Source: Gongronella butleri
Taxonomy: Eukaryota; Mucoromycota; Mucoromycetes; Mucorales; Cunninghamellaceae
Length of the DNA: 64,000 bases
Assembly (NCBI GenBank): GCA_025201375.1
Contig: JAIWZP010000016.1
Span: 310,001 to 374,000, forward strand
Direction of reading: 5' to 3'
Positions 23,301-37,096 of this stretch are shown here, one piece after another. The first letter of the stretch is position 1. Each line of letters opens with the position of its first letter. The notes beneath the pieces are model-generated. The model ran no database searches. It saw nothing but the letters and a program-made list of their open reading frames with translations, and was not told the origin of the DNA. Made by a program: the position numbers and the translations under genes.

Positions 23301-26300
23301 TCATTTCAGCCATCGGCTGGTTTGTGTGTGCTCCATGGGAATCTTGTCGAATTTGCCTGACAAAAAAAGAATGCATTGAGAAATCAAAAGAGCTGGACCC
23401 GCTTGCTTTTTTCTTCTTTATACCTGGGATGGGGATGAAATAATTGAGGATTTGTTTGCAGAATCTCGCGCGGTATTGATCAGGCGGCAGCACCGTGACT
23501 TCACGATGTCGCTGTATTGTCGACTTGCTCTTTGACTCGATTTTCTTGTACCAAGTGTATGCACCAATGAAATCTAGCGCATCAAAGGAAAGTAAAAAAA
23601 AAAACGTCATGAGGATGGGAAAATGAACAGGGGGAGTGGTACAATGGCTTTTTTTTTTCCTCTTTACCGACGATGCCAATGACCAATTCATTGGTAGATG
23701 CGTCCACACCGACGAGCAGCGAGTAATCCATGATGTTGCCGTGCGCCAGGAACTCGGTGTCGCGCGTAATGGCCGATGCCATCCATGCTTTGGACTGCCC
23801 ATTGACTGCGTAGCTGATTCGGTATCCCTGACGCCAATCGCCGTCCCACAGTGTCACATCTGCACGTTGCCGCTTCTCCTCGTCCAGCTGGCGGTCGGGG
23901 ATGCCCTTGAAATCAAACGTCTGGGCAAGACAAGGTTTGAAAAAAAAAGGGGAGAGAGGCATGAGCACTTTCCAAAAGCAATCAAAATCGAATTAATTTT
24001 TCTTTTTACCCGCGTGATCTTGTGGCCATAAAACAGCTGCTCCATCACTAGCAAGTCCATATCCAACAGCACGCGCTTGTCATCGACCGTGCGCATCTGC
24101 AAGCTGTAAAAGCCAAAGATCTTGGCAAGGATGCTTGGCGACTGCGCCGTCTCCTTGATGTACTGGAAATACTTAGGCGCAAACCGTAGGAATGCGTCCT
24201 TTTCCGCAATGTTCCATGCATTGACCATCTCCTTGACAACCATGCGATCATCTTGAAAATGAAAGAAAGATGAAAAAAAAATTGAAATAATTGATGAGCT
24301 TTTTGCTCTTTTTTTTTCATTTTTTCTTCTTTTTCAATTCTCTCCCTTTCTTACCCTGCGTCTTGTAGAATTGACTCTTGCTCTTGCCGCCAGTGGCTGT
24401 CCAGGATTGGCAGCGTGCGAGGGACTCGATCATGAGCTGCTGGACGCCACATAGACGACGCACGTGTTCGAATTCATGCGCATAGTACACGGTGCAAGTG
24501 AATTCGACATTGCCATGCGCAAAGCGGTGCAAGATGTGCGGGCTGACGGGCTGTGTGACGTCTGCGGCCATTGGCTGCACAAATGTGCCCTGGAACTCGC
24601 TCGTGGTGTCAGACAGCACGTATTGCTGCGGTGCCGCGGGCACGGCCAATGACGCGGCCGACGCAGGTTGTGAAAAAGACGTCGATGCCATCGATTCATG
24701 GCCATTTTGAGGCTCATCCTCCGCGAGTCGTGCCATGCGATGCCATTTGCGCTTCATGCGTGTCAGCCGGCGCGACTGCTGGACATCCGACACATTATTG
24801 CGCACGGTCTCCATGACCATCGTGCGGAACGATGCCGTCTCCGTCGCAGATCCAAGCGACGGCGCAATGAATTTGCGCTCAATCGTCGAAAAATACTCGT
24901 CTAGCACCTGAGGTTGCTCATCTGTTGCTTGTCCGCTACTGCTACGCGTCGTCGTCGACGACGTACCATAGCTCTTGGCAGGCGGCCGTGGAGGTACATC
25001 CTTGTCGCGATGAATGGCACTGATCCTCTCGTCCTGTGAATCTTTCAAAGGAGGCAAAGGAGGCGTCGCAGGCACAGACGTCGAAACATCACTTCGCGTA
25101 GACTCGGACACCAATTCCGCAACATAATCCATGCAACTGCGTGTAGAAAAAAAAAAAGAATTTTTTTTTGGCATTAGTACATTTTCTTTTATTTTTTTCC
25201 AATTTTTTTTTTTCATTTTTAGCATTGTTTTCTCTGCCTAACTCCCACTTTTTCTCTTTGTTCTCGTTGCTCGTTTCTCAATTTCGCTCTCATTTTTTTT
25301 TTTTTTTCGCTTTGCTTCTTTCGCTCATTTCTCATCACGTCGTCGGCTCATTTTCTCTCTCGTTTCCCCCAATTACCTCAGCGTATACGCAATGATGGAG
25401 GTGGGCTCTGCCTCGCGCACAACGATGGACGAATTGGGGAAGCAATGAATGCCCTTGGTGTTCGCATCAGCCAGCGGAGTCGCGTAATCGGGCGCATCAC
25501 GCCATTGGAACGTGTCTGTGTCCGACTCGGTCTTTTCATTGTTGTCATTTGCCGCATCCTTGACTTTTTGACGCGTCTGGGCAGCCCAGGGCTGGGCATG
25601 GTGCCACTGGCGGTAGTCTTGCACAAGTTCCGTGGCAACCGTGGTGAAAAGGCGTCTAAATTCGTTGAGCGCCGTGTGCTGCTGCTGGTGCTGCGTGAGC
25701 GTGCGCGTCAGGTGGGTGTGCTGCTGGTCAAACGTCGCGAGCCATCGCGTCGTGTCGTGCCGCGCCACATGGTACTGTTCTTGCAATTTGAGCACATGAT
25801 CGCGCAATTGGCGGAAAAAGCCGTCCAATGCATGTTCCTCGGCACGATACCATCGCTGCAGCACCGACTCGTGTACACGCAAAGACAGCGATGCTGAGTA
25901 AAAAAAAAAAAAAAAAAGAGAAGGTCAACAAACATTGATTTTAGTTTCTTTTTTTCGTTTTTTTTTTCTCTCTCTTTTTCTTTTTGTTTAAAGAGAATTT
26001 CCCTCATTTCTCTTTTTTTTTTTTTTTTTTACCATGATTGAACGACGCGTCGCTATGAGATGAATTGGAGGCACCCGATGCAGCGGAGGGCAGGACGGCT
26101 TGCAGAGGCGGGCCCTTGAGCGCATACACGTTGATGGCCTCCGAGACAAAGCGGATTTCAAGGGCATCGGTGGAGCCGGGCGCATCGTCGTCGGGCAGGA
26201 CGCCAAAGCAGCATGCAATGTGGTGCCGCGCATTGTCTGGTGTGCGTGTATGCGGGCAAAAGGCCGGGACGGACGTGAATCGCTGGCTATACAAAAACAA

Positions 26301-28139
26301 TTCAATGTACTTGCCAAACGAGAAGCGGCGCGTGGCCGATGACACCCAGGTCGGTGGCGTGCGCGCGTCGCAGCTCGTACATGCCATCCAAAAGCACAGA
26401 CGCGTCTGTTTTGCTTGTTTTTCTTGTTTTGCCTGTTTTCCGCCTGCTGCCGCCTTTGGTGTGGCGGGCGGCGTGGTCAGGGGCGTCAATGTGGGCATTT
26501 CAGGGCGAACCATGGCCGAGGCGGGCATTGTGACAAAGTAAACTTGGATGCGACGCGCACCGTGACTAAAGCAGAGCACATGGTCGGCTAATGGCTGGCG
26601 ACAGCCGTCCTGGACGACGGACGGGTGTGTTGACGCTGGCGACAGCGATGGCGGCGATGGCATGAGGATCGTGGCCGCCGGTGACGATGACGCCGACGCA
26701 GTAGATGTGGCGGGTTGCTTTCCATTGCCTATGTTGGCATTTTGGTTGACATTGGTGTTGCCATTGGTGCTGTGCTGACTGCTGGCATCACTCGCATTAC
26801 TACTGCTGCTGCTACTGCCGCTGCTATTGTTACTGCTATGGCTGCTAGCGTGGCGTATTTGCTGTTGCTGTTTTTGCTGTTGTTGTTGTTGTTGTTGTGG
26901 AGAGGATGGTAGGAATGGTTGGGAGGGTGTTGGTGCTGGTGGCGCAACCATCATCAAGCAGGCGGCGCCCACTTGATCCATATGAACTTTGCATGGTTGG
27001 TTACGCAAATGGTACCAACGCAAGAGGATGGTGCCAAGCGGAAGGTCGGCATACACTTGATCTTGGTCAAAATTAAAGTATTGCAATGTGCACAAAAAGG
27101 GGCCGAGGCATGGCTTCTCGGCGCAGCCAATCAGGTGCGTCGCCACGTGGATCGTGATGTGCTGATGGTGCCTGAACGCGTCCGTTGTAAAAGTGTCCAA
27201 ATACAGATGATCCAGTCCGAATTTGCTACTGCTGCTCTCCAGAATCGATTGATTCGGTCCACGCAGCAGGTCGTACGCCGACGGACGCCGCACAGACGCA
27301 AAAGATCGGTTTGCACCGTCCACAGAGAACAAAAGCGTCGACGACCGACGCGCCAAATGCGTCAATTTGTCCTTGAGCGTCGTGCCAGGGCTTTGGCTGC
27401 TGTGTTGCTGCTCCCGCCGGCTTTCTTCTTGCTTTTCAAGCAACGCAATAATGGGCGGCGCAACAAACACGCAATGCGGCGACGTGGAAATGCACGCCTG
27501 TTCCAATCGAACGCGCAATTGGTGGAAACGTGTTGATTGGACCGGCGGCAATGGCCGTGATGCAGCAGCAACGGCGGCAGATGTGGCTTTGTTGGACGGT
27601 GACGACGACTGGAACAACGCAGGCGATTTAAACGGCTTTTTCAGGTGTTTCAACAACACGGGCGTATTGGCAGCAGCGCCCGCTGTTGTTATTGTCGTTG
27701 TAGATGTTGCGGTGGTGGGCGATGTGGGCGGCGATGGGAGTAACGATGCTTGCCTTGGATCGTCATTGCCAGCCACACCCGTGTCGCGCTTGCCCGTGAA
27801 CCAGCCCATGACCTGGTGCCGCCAAGGAAGAGGCGCCAATGGTTTCCAAGCATTTGGATGCCGGTGGTACGAAGCAAGATGCGTGCCAAGCGTATGGTGG
27901 TGGTCTTGGAATAGCTGTGTCTCCATGGTCAGTGCGTACAATGTGTACACCGCGTGCGCCATGATATCCACCATCTTTTGATGTAGCGACGAATGCACAC
28001 CATATAGCCGCACCGTCCCGCCCAGCAAATTCTCAATCGGCAAATCTAAAACGAAAGAAATGTGAGACACCGAAAAGAAAAAAAAAGGGGGAAAAATGAG
28101 ACGCCGAGAAAAAAAAAAAAAAAAAAGGGGGGGTCGGTC

Positions 28140-28173
<34 letters not shown>

Positions 28174-28647
28174 AGACAAGGTGTGTAATTTATCGCCGTG
28201 GTTGAGCGTGGACAGGTATTTGGACGAGGCGGCGCTGCCGGTCTCAAATAACTGGATCGATAATGGCTCAAGATTACCGACGAGGCCATCGTTACTCGAG
28301 TTTTCGTCTTGTTGCTGCTGCTGTTTGCGCAAGCGCGTCTTGGCGAGACACGCCGGGTTGTCGTGCCAGTGCGAATAAATGCGCATAAGGATGCCATTCA
28401 GCACGCTTGCCCATTTGGATTGCACCTGGTCGTGCTGCAACCACGTGTGCAAAAGCTTCCACAGATGCACCTTGCCATCGTCATCCAACGGCAACCCTTC
28501 AGCAGCAGCGGCCTCATCGTCATGGTCGTCGTCGCACGCGCCATCGTCGCCCTTTTCTTGGCGCCCATGCAGCGCCAGCGCCTGGGACTTCTCTACTGCG
28601 CGCTCGCGCCGCTCCGCAGGCTTCACAAGCGTCAGCGTCGTCACCAT
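23301..28647 (-). CDS. Fab1/PIKfyve-like phosphatidylinositol-3-phosphate 5-kinase
   Basis: Predicted 1,495 residues from minus-strand exons 28647-28173, 28045-26033, 25893-25377, 25136-24355, 24251-24010, 23920-23668, 23573-23424 and 23356-23301. The family makes PI(3,5)P2 on endosome and vacuole membranes. The C-terminal kinase is clear: FEHVRRLCG, then the ATP-site DDRMVVKEM (K1269), LAKIFGFY, LLVMEQLFYG, FDFKGIPDR, the catalytic IMDYSLLVG (D1408) and the activation-loop DFIGAYTWYKKIES. The middle carries the Fab1 Cys-rich region (for example DHVLCFSHGARRI, FSFGKYIELFLYS). The N-terminal part has no FYVE finger. Only the tail of the TCP-1/CCT-like domain is visible (LLGGTVRLYG to LETQ-like TMETQLF at the start of exon 2). 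Poly-Gln and Ser runs interrupt exon 2. Introns carry A runs right after the donor. Confidence 0.9.
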
Positions 28648-30329
28648 GGTGCAAAAAAAAAGTCAAGCGAATGAATAAAAAAAAATCAAGAAATCGAAAT
28701 GAAAAAGAGGGAAAAAATGCAAAAAAAAAAAAAAAAAGGCACGTTCCCTTTTTCAGCGCTTGGCCCTTGCTTACCCCTTTCGCTCGTTGGTTGCATCCGG
28801 TGACACGGTCACTCAAGTAGCTGATCATCATTTCACCCTAATGCCGACCCAATCCCCCAATTTGCGCGCCACTTTTGGCCCCTGCGCGCACCCACTTGCC
28901 TGCCACCACTAGTGCCAATTGCCGGGACCCCAAATAATAAAAAAACGACTCACTTTTCCCCACCAGGCAAACCATGTGGCTGCCCACCCCCTTTTCTTTG
29001 CCATCGCCCCACAAAAAATCCCTGCGACAGCGTCGTAGAACGGAATGGCTCCGCAATCCCCTATTTTTTACGGGTCACGCAACTTTACATCATGGCGTGG
29101 CGTGATTTTTTTTTTTTTTTTTTTACCGCGCGTCATGCTCTGCATAAAATACGCACGACTGCGGTCCAGTCCGCACTCCGCGTGAGCATTAGCTCCGCTC
29201 TTTTTCTTTTTTAGCGTGTTGATCCGTCATCGGCTAGTCCTTGTTCGGTTAAAATGGCATCATCTAGTTACAATGGAATAGAAGGGGGAAGCACGTTTAA
29301 TGCATAACCAATATGAATAAAAAAGCGCGTGTTTTTCTCGAGTAATGGTCTTCAAGGACGATGGAGCTGACGTATAGACCATCTAGTTCGATGGCCCTTT
29401 CTTTATCGAAAAAAATGAGGATACGTAAATCTTACCGCTGTCGAGAAAAATGATCAATTCACGTGTTTTACCTTCGTTTATACCGGTATGATGACTCACG
29501 AAAAAGCGTAATTAATTAACAGGCATGGCATGGCCAACGCTTAAAAGCGTCGCACAGTCCTTTATATCATCATTGATACCCGGAGGTCAATTCACACGGT
29601 GGTCCAGAAAATTTGGCATTACACAATATTTAGTCAAATTTCGAAGCGTGCAAAAAAATCATTGCTGGGTGGCCAGAAAATCTTTGACATTTGGTTCTTT
29701 CGGCGCGTCTTGTCTCGGGATACCCAATAGAAAACCAAAGGTCAACAAGATACTGTACATTGTCGAGACAAACACCGTTTGCACGGAACTTCACAAATGC
29801 AACGCTGGCTACCAAAAATTCTCCATGGATGATGGCCTCTAAACTTTGTCACTTTTTGTTGTTTCGGTGTGCTACTTTCTAATGAATAATTAAAATCCAT
29901 ACGATAGATTTACAGTACTGTACAACAGTACTGTATTAGACGGTTACAGTACCATGATTAGGGTTTTTAATTCGAGCGAGCGAGACGAGATTCACCTTGT
30001 CTTGTCTCGTCTCAACAAAATTTTGGGTCATCTCGATCTCGAGCGAGATTCGAGCGAGATTCGAGAAGGTCAAATGACAAAACTCGAGCATTTTTCTTCA
30101 AAACTTTGCCTGATGGAGTGAAAAAAATCCACCAAAAACGTCGACCCAAAGACAACAAGGGTTGAACGTTTCACATCCAGATTTTCACAAATACAGTATG
30201 GCCTTAAAGGCCACAAAACTTGTTTGCGTCGCCTCTCCAAATCCGTACATTAGGTCATTTTTGGGCGTCTATTTTCTACAAACTACAGAGTATTAAAAAC
30301 CAGAAGTCAGCTTGGTTCACGTGCACATG
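28648..30329. other. Gene-free stretch upstream of the lipid kinase
   Basis: The first 300 bases are presumably promoter and leader of the minus-strand kinase. Further on there is a short cluster of GAGCGAGATTC-type repeats (about 29,972-30,068) and a palindromic TACAGTACTGTA group (29,911-29,935). No gene recognised. Confidence 0.4.
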
Positions 30330-31440
30330 AATTCAAACCGCCGTTGTTTTCACAAATTTGGCACGGAGTCTCGAAACATCTTGTGGGACGCTGTGAAATT
30401 GGCACCGATCGAAAGAGACACATTTGGGTGTCCTTTTTAGATTGTTTGCTCGCCCCATGGACGAACTTTGCCCGCTTGAAAAAGTCGGTCAAACTTTGGA
30501 TTAATTTTCAAGCGCATTTTTCTCGACAACTGGAACAACAACCTACGGTGCTTTTAACGTGTCGAAAGCACCTGTTGAATCTCTAATTAATGAGACCAGT
30601 TTCACAGATGGATGGACATAACTCGCAGAGAAATTTCGCTTTTTCATCAAAATCTTTGATCACGATTTTTTCTCGGCAACGGTCTAGTTGACCCCCGATT
30701 TTTATTGCAGTTTTTATAACAAACAGGGGAGCAAAGCATCTAATGGGATAACTCGCAGTGCGCTAGCTTGGATTTTAACTTTTTGCATCGGCCATTTTAC
30801 CAGCCTGCAGCCCATTCAGCGCATAGAAATGTGCAAAATAAAAAAATAAAAAAATAAAATAAAATAAAAATTCCATGCAATCCGCGCAACTTAATTTGGA
30901 AGTCTCAACCCTTAAATTTTTGAAAAAAAATTGCACCAAAGTAGGCACTTTTCTCAGTCGATCGCCGTTCATGCGGCACTCTTTGGGCATTTTTCTTAAG
31001 TCGGGGCGACCTGTCATTTTGTGTGCCAATCGCGAATCGTCGGACTTATCTGTTTGGGATGCATTGATCACTCGGAGTTCGAAATTGACTGTTTTTGGGA
31101 TTTAAATGTGTGACCCCTGAATTTTTCAAAAGTGGTCGGAGGGCTTTGGGGGTTTAAGCTTTTTTGTTGCAATTTTTTCGCTGAATGTGATGCTGCTATT
31201 TTTGAGCGGGGTCAACCATGCAAAAGGACGGATGAATGAAAAATAGTACCAAAATGAAGGTTTTTGCATTTTCGAGTCCAAAAAAAATCGGGCGGATCTG
31301 TTTTGAGTACTGAGCTGTAGTTTAAGCCGTGGCGCATTTTTCATTGGCGGGCAAGTAGGCTGTAAAAATTTTTCTTGAGGCACAACAGGCCGCCAAAGTC
31401 CGAAACAATGGCTCTTGGTGTTTAAAAGGTAAATTCGACG
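30330..31440 (+). repeat. Dispersed repeat family R1, copy C
   Basis: Co-linear with 1-1,140: the GAGACCAGT and ACTCGCAGAGAAA blocks near 30,590-30,640, the AAAATAAAATAAAA run near 30,850, TTTTCTCAGTCGATCGCCGT near 30,950, GATCACTCGGAGTTCGAAA near 31,065 and the GAGTCCAAAAAAAATC block near 31,270. Divergence is moderate. No gene seen. Confidence 0.65.
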
Positions 31441-33886
31441 GTTTTGTGCAATACGTATAGCGTGATGATTTAGGCATACCCGAGTGTGCCTCTTTCGATT
31501 GCTGTTATTTTCAGCGCAATTTAAAAAAAGTATTTTGAGTCCCTGTGCCAAATTTGTGAATATCATGCAAAAATTGCCAATTTTTTAAAATTGTTGACAC
31601 AGCCTAATCATCCACTGGTTTTTAACGTTTCCTTATGAATTGACGTGCCAAAATTACCTAATGGCTAATTTTGGCAACGATCCACTTCTGTTTGCTGCGG
31701 TCAGCATTTGCATTTGTGCAAATTCGTGAAATCAGTGCATATGTCGACAACGGCCAGAGCGACTTCCGGTTTTTACTATTTTCTGAAAAGAGAGGTATTA
31801 AAAAACGCAAGATGCCAAATTTGTCGGTGATTGAAGCATGATTTTACCGCGAAATGATTTTTTGAAAAAGCGTTGTTACAGCCAAAATTTCAGCAATGTC
31901 AAGTCGCTCGCGGAACCAGCTGTTTGACATCCGAGTTTTAATTATTTTCTGAGAAGAGAGAAGCGAAAAACTATAGTCGAGAAAGTTTCGTGGCGCTGGG
32001 AAGAGTCTTTGGTGGTGAAATAATTTTTTAGATTTTTGGAAAAAAAAAGTTGGTCAGGTCGAAATGCACCTGGAGGGTCCCTTGATTTGGTTGGCTGACG
32101 TCCCGAGAGAATTCAAATCCGTTTGGCAACCTACACATTGGATATCTGAGAGTCATCTCATTAGGCGCATTCACCCCGTCTTTCTAATCAAATCTGCAAT
32201 AAAAATCGGGGGTTGACTTGACGGATCGCGAGGAAATGGCGATTAAAGCCAAATATTAGAAACTGGAAACTGGAATTTCTCGACCAGTTTTGGCCACATA
32301 AAAGTGAAAATGACCTCATTTGACAGAGAATCAAATTCTGCATTTTTTATCACTGCATGTGTGCATGATTGCCGTGGGTAGCCTTGTTCGTTGGCGAGAA
32401 ATTGGAGTTGAAATTTTAAATCTGGCATCGCCGATGTACAAAAGTTACGCATCGGCTTTGCCAGGCTGAGATAAAATGACCTCGGCGCGCGTCTCTTTCC
32501 ACTTGTAAGTTTTCAGCAGCATGATCGAAAAACAATTTAGTGCTCCAGGGCCGAAATTGCGAATTTCCGGAAAAAATTGATTTTCTCGTCAACAACCTGA
32601 TCAAACCACGGTTTTTATTTTGTTTTCGAGAAGCAAGTATTCAAAATGCACAAGTGACATTACGATTCATGGAGTGGCGCTGTGGCGGGCACTTGGTAGC
32701 GAGGAGCAGTGTTGCACTGTTGATTTTCTGGCGATTTTGTATGATAAAGGGCGGGGTCGGTCAGCATTTTATTGTGTGATACTGTATGATAGGGCAGTAA
32801 AACTTACTGTAGGTACTCGGATCGCTGTGCCACTCAAGATACACTAGGTAAACCTGCCTTATTTGTCTGCGAAAATGATATACTGTACCTACTGTAAAAA
32901 TCAAGGGCTATGATAATCATCTGAAGATCTGATTTTTTTGGCATACATACAGTACGTAAAATGTGATTCTCTCCATTTTTGTTTGCTGTTTCGACAATAC
33001 TACTGGAGGTGATCCAAGGCGAGCCAACCAAGCGAGCCTTGGATCGCCTCCACTGCATGTAAAAGTAGGGCTTTAAATGCTGTTTGAGGATGTTCGCTGA
33101 AAGAATATTTTTGAGCGTCGAGTTTAGGCTGAAACGCTTAGTGATCGATTGTGGTTATACATGCTGTAGTGTGTCGTCTTTTTCATTCCTGAAGTCCGAC
33201 CATTTTTCTTTGAAAATGCTTGTTATCACTTTGGATGGACAATGGAGCATCCCATGGCCATGCTAGCTGCTTTTTTTCTTGCTGTAGATTCATACTCCTG
33301 GTGCATGTGTCGTTCTTAGCTGCGTTGGCGTGGCGCTGTAGCGCGTATTCCCCGTGGAATTCGTCCGGAAAACGAAAACATCAATTGCTAGTCAACCAGC
33401 AGATGGACCGCGCATTGCTTTAGACATTTTTCTTGTCTTCTTCGTGCTAATTGTATTTCGTGTGCAAGTTTCGCATATCATAAGTTTGGGGACCTATTTT
33501 TCGATTTTTTTTTTTTTTTTTGTGAGGGTGTAGCATGGCCAAAGCGTCGCCCCAGTGCCTCATCCTGACACACGTGTCCATATGCAAATGATCTCAATGT
33601 CGCAATAAGCAATGTTGAGGCCAGCACTCGAGGATTTCTAGTTCATTTTTAGGCAATCAGCTAGAGCACTCCTGTAAAAAAAAAAAAAAATAGCGCATTG
33701 TCTGTAAAAACGCGACGTCAGGCTTTTCCGCACCTGGTGTTTTTTAAGCGGCCGCAGCAGGCAAGCATAAATTCGGAAGCGCGCCGCGCCCCCTCTTTAT
33801 TTCAACGTCTCCACTTTTCTTCCCTTTTTTTTTCTTTTTCTTTTCTTTCTGATTGTTACTTTTCTTCGCAATTTTGGGCAAAAGTC
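31441..33886. repeat. Nest of decayed repeat sequence
   Basis: No gene is recognised. The block 32,200-32,340 (AAAATCGGGGGTTGACTTGA onwards) resembles the reverse complement of part of R1 and also 63,106-63,250. The motif GATACTGTATGATA occurs near 32,781. The last 150 bases before 33,887 are pyrimidine-rich and belong to the MLH1 promoter/leader. Confidence 0.4.
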
Positions 33887-35052
33887 ATGTCTGTGCCCCG
33901 TATCAAACGCCTTGATCCCAATGTGGCCAACAAGATTGCCGCCCAAGAGGTAAGTTTTGGTTCTAGGGACACTGCATTAGTGGGCCTTTTGACGTATTTA
34001 CCGTTCTTTTTCCTTTTGCCTCCCGTAAAAGATTATCCAACGCCCGTCGAATGCGCTCAAGGAGCTCATGGAGAACTGTTTAGACGCTGGCGCAACGCAG
34101 ATCCAGGTGACAGTCAAGGAGGGAGGGCTGAAACTGCTGCAGATCCAGGACAATGGCCATGGCATTCGCGTAAAAACTCGCAAGGGGCTCAATTGGAAGG
34201 TGCGGGGAATCGAGCAGTGCGTCCGTCTTACAAAATGCTCTTTCCCTATTGTGTAGAAAGAAGACTTGGATATTGTGTGCGAGCGACACACGACGAGCAA
34301 GCTGGAAAAGTACGACGATTTGTACCGGATTGCGACGTACGGTTTCCGCGGCGAGGCACTGGCGAGCATTTCTCTCATTGCGCACCTGACTATCACCACC
34401 AAGACCGCCGAATCGCCGTGCGCTTACCGCGCGACGTACGTGGATGGCAAATTGTCGGCTGCTCCAGGACAAAAAGCAGAGCCAAAGCCGTGCGCAGGCA
34501 ACAATGGCACGTTGATCACTGTACGAAAGAAAAAAAAAAGACACTCTTGGCGCGTATGTTAAATTGACGCGACGCGACGCTTGTCTTGTTTTTTTTTTTC
34601 TAGGTGGAAGATCTCTTTTACAATTCGACAGCTCGCAGAAAGGCATTCCGCTCGCCATCTGACGAGTACAACCGTGTTCTCGATGTTATCAGCCGCTACG
34701 CGATCCACAATGCCGGCGTCAGCTTTTCTTGCAAAAAGGTCAGCTCGGGTCGCGATGGAAAACACGCTGGATGAATCGTCGCTGACTGTTTTTTTTTTAT
34801 CTAGTCTGGCGCCATGACTTGCGACGTGCAGACGCCAACTGGTAGCTCAACAATTGACGTGATCCGGCTGATCTACGGCCCCTCTGTAGCGACAGAGCTC
34901 TTGCTGTGCGAAGCATCCGTCGACAATCTGGACTTTTCCTTCACAGCACACATCTCTAACGCCAATTACAGCATGAAAAAGACGACTTTGCTGCTCTTTA
35001 TCAACAGTGAGTCGTCAATTGCTTGCCAGGGGACCTAGTATTGACTTTTTCC

Positions 35053-35087
<35 letters not shown>

Positions 35088-36700
35088 CGACAGATCGTGC
35101 GGTTGACAGCAACAACATCAAGCGGATGATTGAGAGTGTGTACTCGCCATTGTTGCCCAAAGGCGGCCATCCCTTTGTCTACCTGAGCCTAAACATCAAT
35201 CCAAAGAACATTGACGTCAATGTGCACCCGACCAAGCAAGAAGTCCGCTTTCTAAACGAGGATCGCCTCATCGACGCCATTCAAGAACAATTGCAGCTCA
35301 AACTTGAAAATGCCAATGAGTCGCGCACTTTTTATACCCAGACGCTGCTCCCTGGCGCCGCGCCCATCGATTCAGACGAGAGCAGTGAGTATTTTTTGCA
35401 TGCCATGATTCTCGAAATTCACCATTTTTATTCATTTTTATTTATTCAGTGTTCCAGCAAAAGGTGCTCAAGGGCACAGTGTACAACCAGGTGCGCACAG
35501 ACAGCAAGATGACGACGCTGCACACGTACATGGGTCCGACGCAGGACATGGAGGACACTCTACGTCAAGCAGCTCTGGAAGATGAGGCTGACGACGCGCG
35601 CAGGGGCTCGGAGCAAATGGACGTGGATGACAATGGCGACGACGACGCGATTGTCGCCCAATCTCGCACGCACCGCAATGAAAACAGAAAGGAGCGCGTC
35701 CAAGTCACGCTGACCAGCATCCTCGATCTGCGAAAAAAGATCAAGAAATCAACGCATGCTGGTAAATTAGATGGATCAATCTGACAAAGACGCGCTCGTT
35801 CTCAATTTTATTTTGAATGTAGCCATGACATCCTTGTTGGCGAATCACACTTTTGTTGGCTGCGTCGACGACACGATGGCGCTTATTCAGCACGACACGT
35901 CACTTTATCTTGTGAATTTTGCGGCCATCAGGTAAATGATGACGCGTGACAACCCTTTTTGGCATTGAGCCCAATTGCTCACCAATTTTTTTTATAAATG
36001 CAGTGAGGAGTTGTTTTACCAGATCATCTTGTCCGAATTCAACAATTTTGGCACAATTCAGCTGTCGACGCCATTGCCGATCCGCTCGTGCATTCGTTTG
36101 GCCTTGGATGCGGAGGCGGCACAAGGCCCGTTGCCACCGGCCATGCAGGACACAGACCGCGTGATTGACAAGATTGTGGAAAAGCTGGCCGACTTTTCTG
36201 AAATGCTCTTTGACTATTTTTCCATCAGCATGACCGCCGACAATCACCTGACAACGCTTCCCATGCTCATCCGAGGCTACATGCCAACATTGGACAAGCT
36301 GCCGTTGTTCTTTCTGCGTCTCGGCACCGAGGTACATTGAAATTGGGAGGGATGAAGCATCCGGCTTAACATTTTGACGTTTTAGGTGGATTGGGAAGAC
36401 GAGCAGCAGTGTCTGGATGGCATTGCGCGCGAACTTGCCATCCTCTATTGTGCTGAGCCGCCATTGCCGCCTCCGACATCCGATCAAGGCGCGGACGACC
36501 GCCAAGACGGGCCAAGCGACGCGGAAAACGACGCGTACAAGCAACAGCACGCGCAGTATTTGCACCAGGTCCAACATCTCGTGTTCCCCGCGCTCAAGAC
36601 CGGCTTTGTCGCGCCAAAGTCTATTGTCCAGGACGGATCGTCGCTTATAACAAAGCTGGCCAGCACCGCCGATCTTTACAAGATTTTTGAACGCTGCTGA
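33887..36700 (+). CDS. MLH1: DNA mismatch repair protein MLH1
   Basis: Predicted 718 residues from exons 33887-33949, 34032-34169, 34257-34520, 34604-34738, 34805-35006, 35094-35384, 35450-35761, 35823-35931, 36004-36331 and 36386-36700. It is the MutL-alpha subunit that couples mismatch recognition to excision in the nucleus. The N-terminal GHKL ATPase shows motif [12 protein letters not shown] (E32, N36), motif II DNGHGI and motif [14 protein letters not shown] (96-102). The transducer domain has [13 protein letters not shown]. The middle linker is acidic. The C-terminal dimerisation domain ends in the characteristic FERC. Length and all motifs are intact, so a functional enzyme is expected. 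The stop codon overlaps AATAAA (TGAATAAAATAAAA), a likely polyadenylation signal. The frame extends upstream of the chosen Met, but that translation is homopolymer-like. Confidence 0.95.
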
Positions 36701-37096
36701 ATAAAATAAAAGTTGTCATTTTGATCCAAAGTCTTTCTTGCCAAGGTGATTTCGCAAAAAGAAAAAAAATGCTGCGCATGCGCTGGCCTTGGCTTTGCTG
36801 AGGCCGATGGTGGGGGCCCTGCCAAGCGTGTCTTGGTCCCCTCGGGAAGACCATGCAATGCATACGCAACAATGGCAGATCTAAAATTGGACGTGCATCT
36901 GTGTTGATGGGCTCGATAGTGAGATGCTGTTGCGTGTGCACCACAAAGACACTCAGGTGTGCAATCAACTGACGGAATTAAAAAAAGGCCGCGAGACCCC
37001 TCTCATCCGCCTATTTAAGCTCAGGGTCTGATTTTTTATACGCTCTTTTTTTTTTTCTTCCAATTCCCTCCAATCTAACACATATAATCATCCACT
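36701..37096. other. Intergenic region between MLH1 and Tvp18 genes
   Basis: Contains the MLH1 polyadenylation signal at its start and, at its end, a TATTTAAG word near 37,011 and a T/C-rich run before the Tvp18 start. Nothing else recognised. Confidence 0.4.

Noticed and set aside
33698..33886. N-terminal extension of MLH1
   Set aside because: The 63 upstream codons translate pyrimidine tracts (Phe/Ser/Leu-rich). MLH1 proteins begin close to the residues encoded from 33,887.
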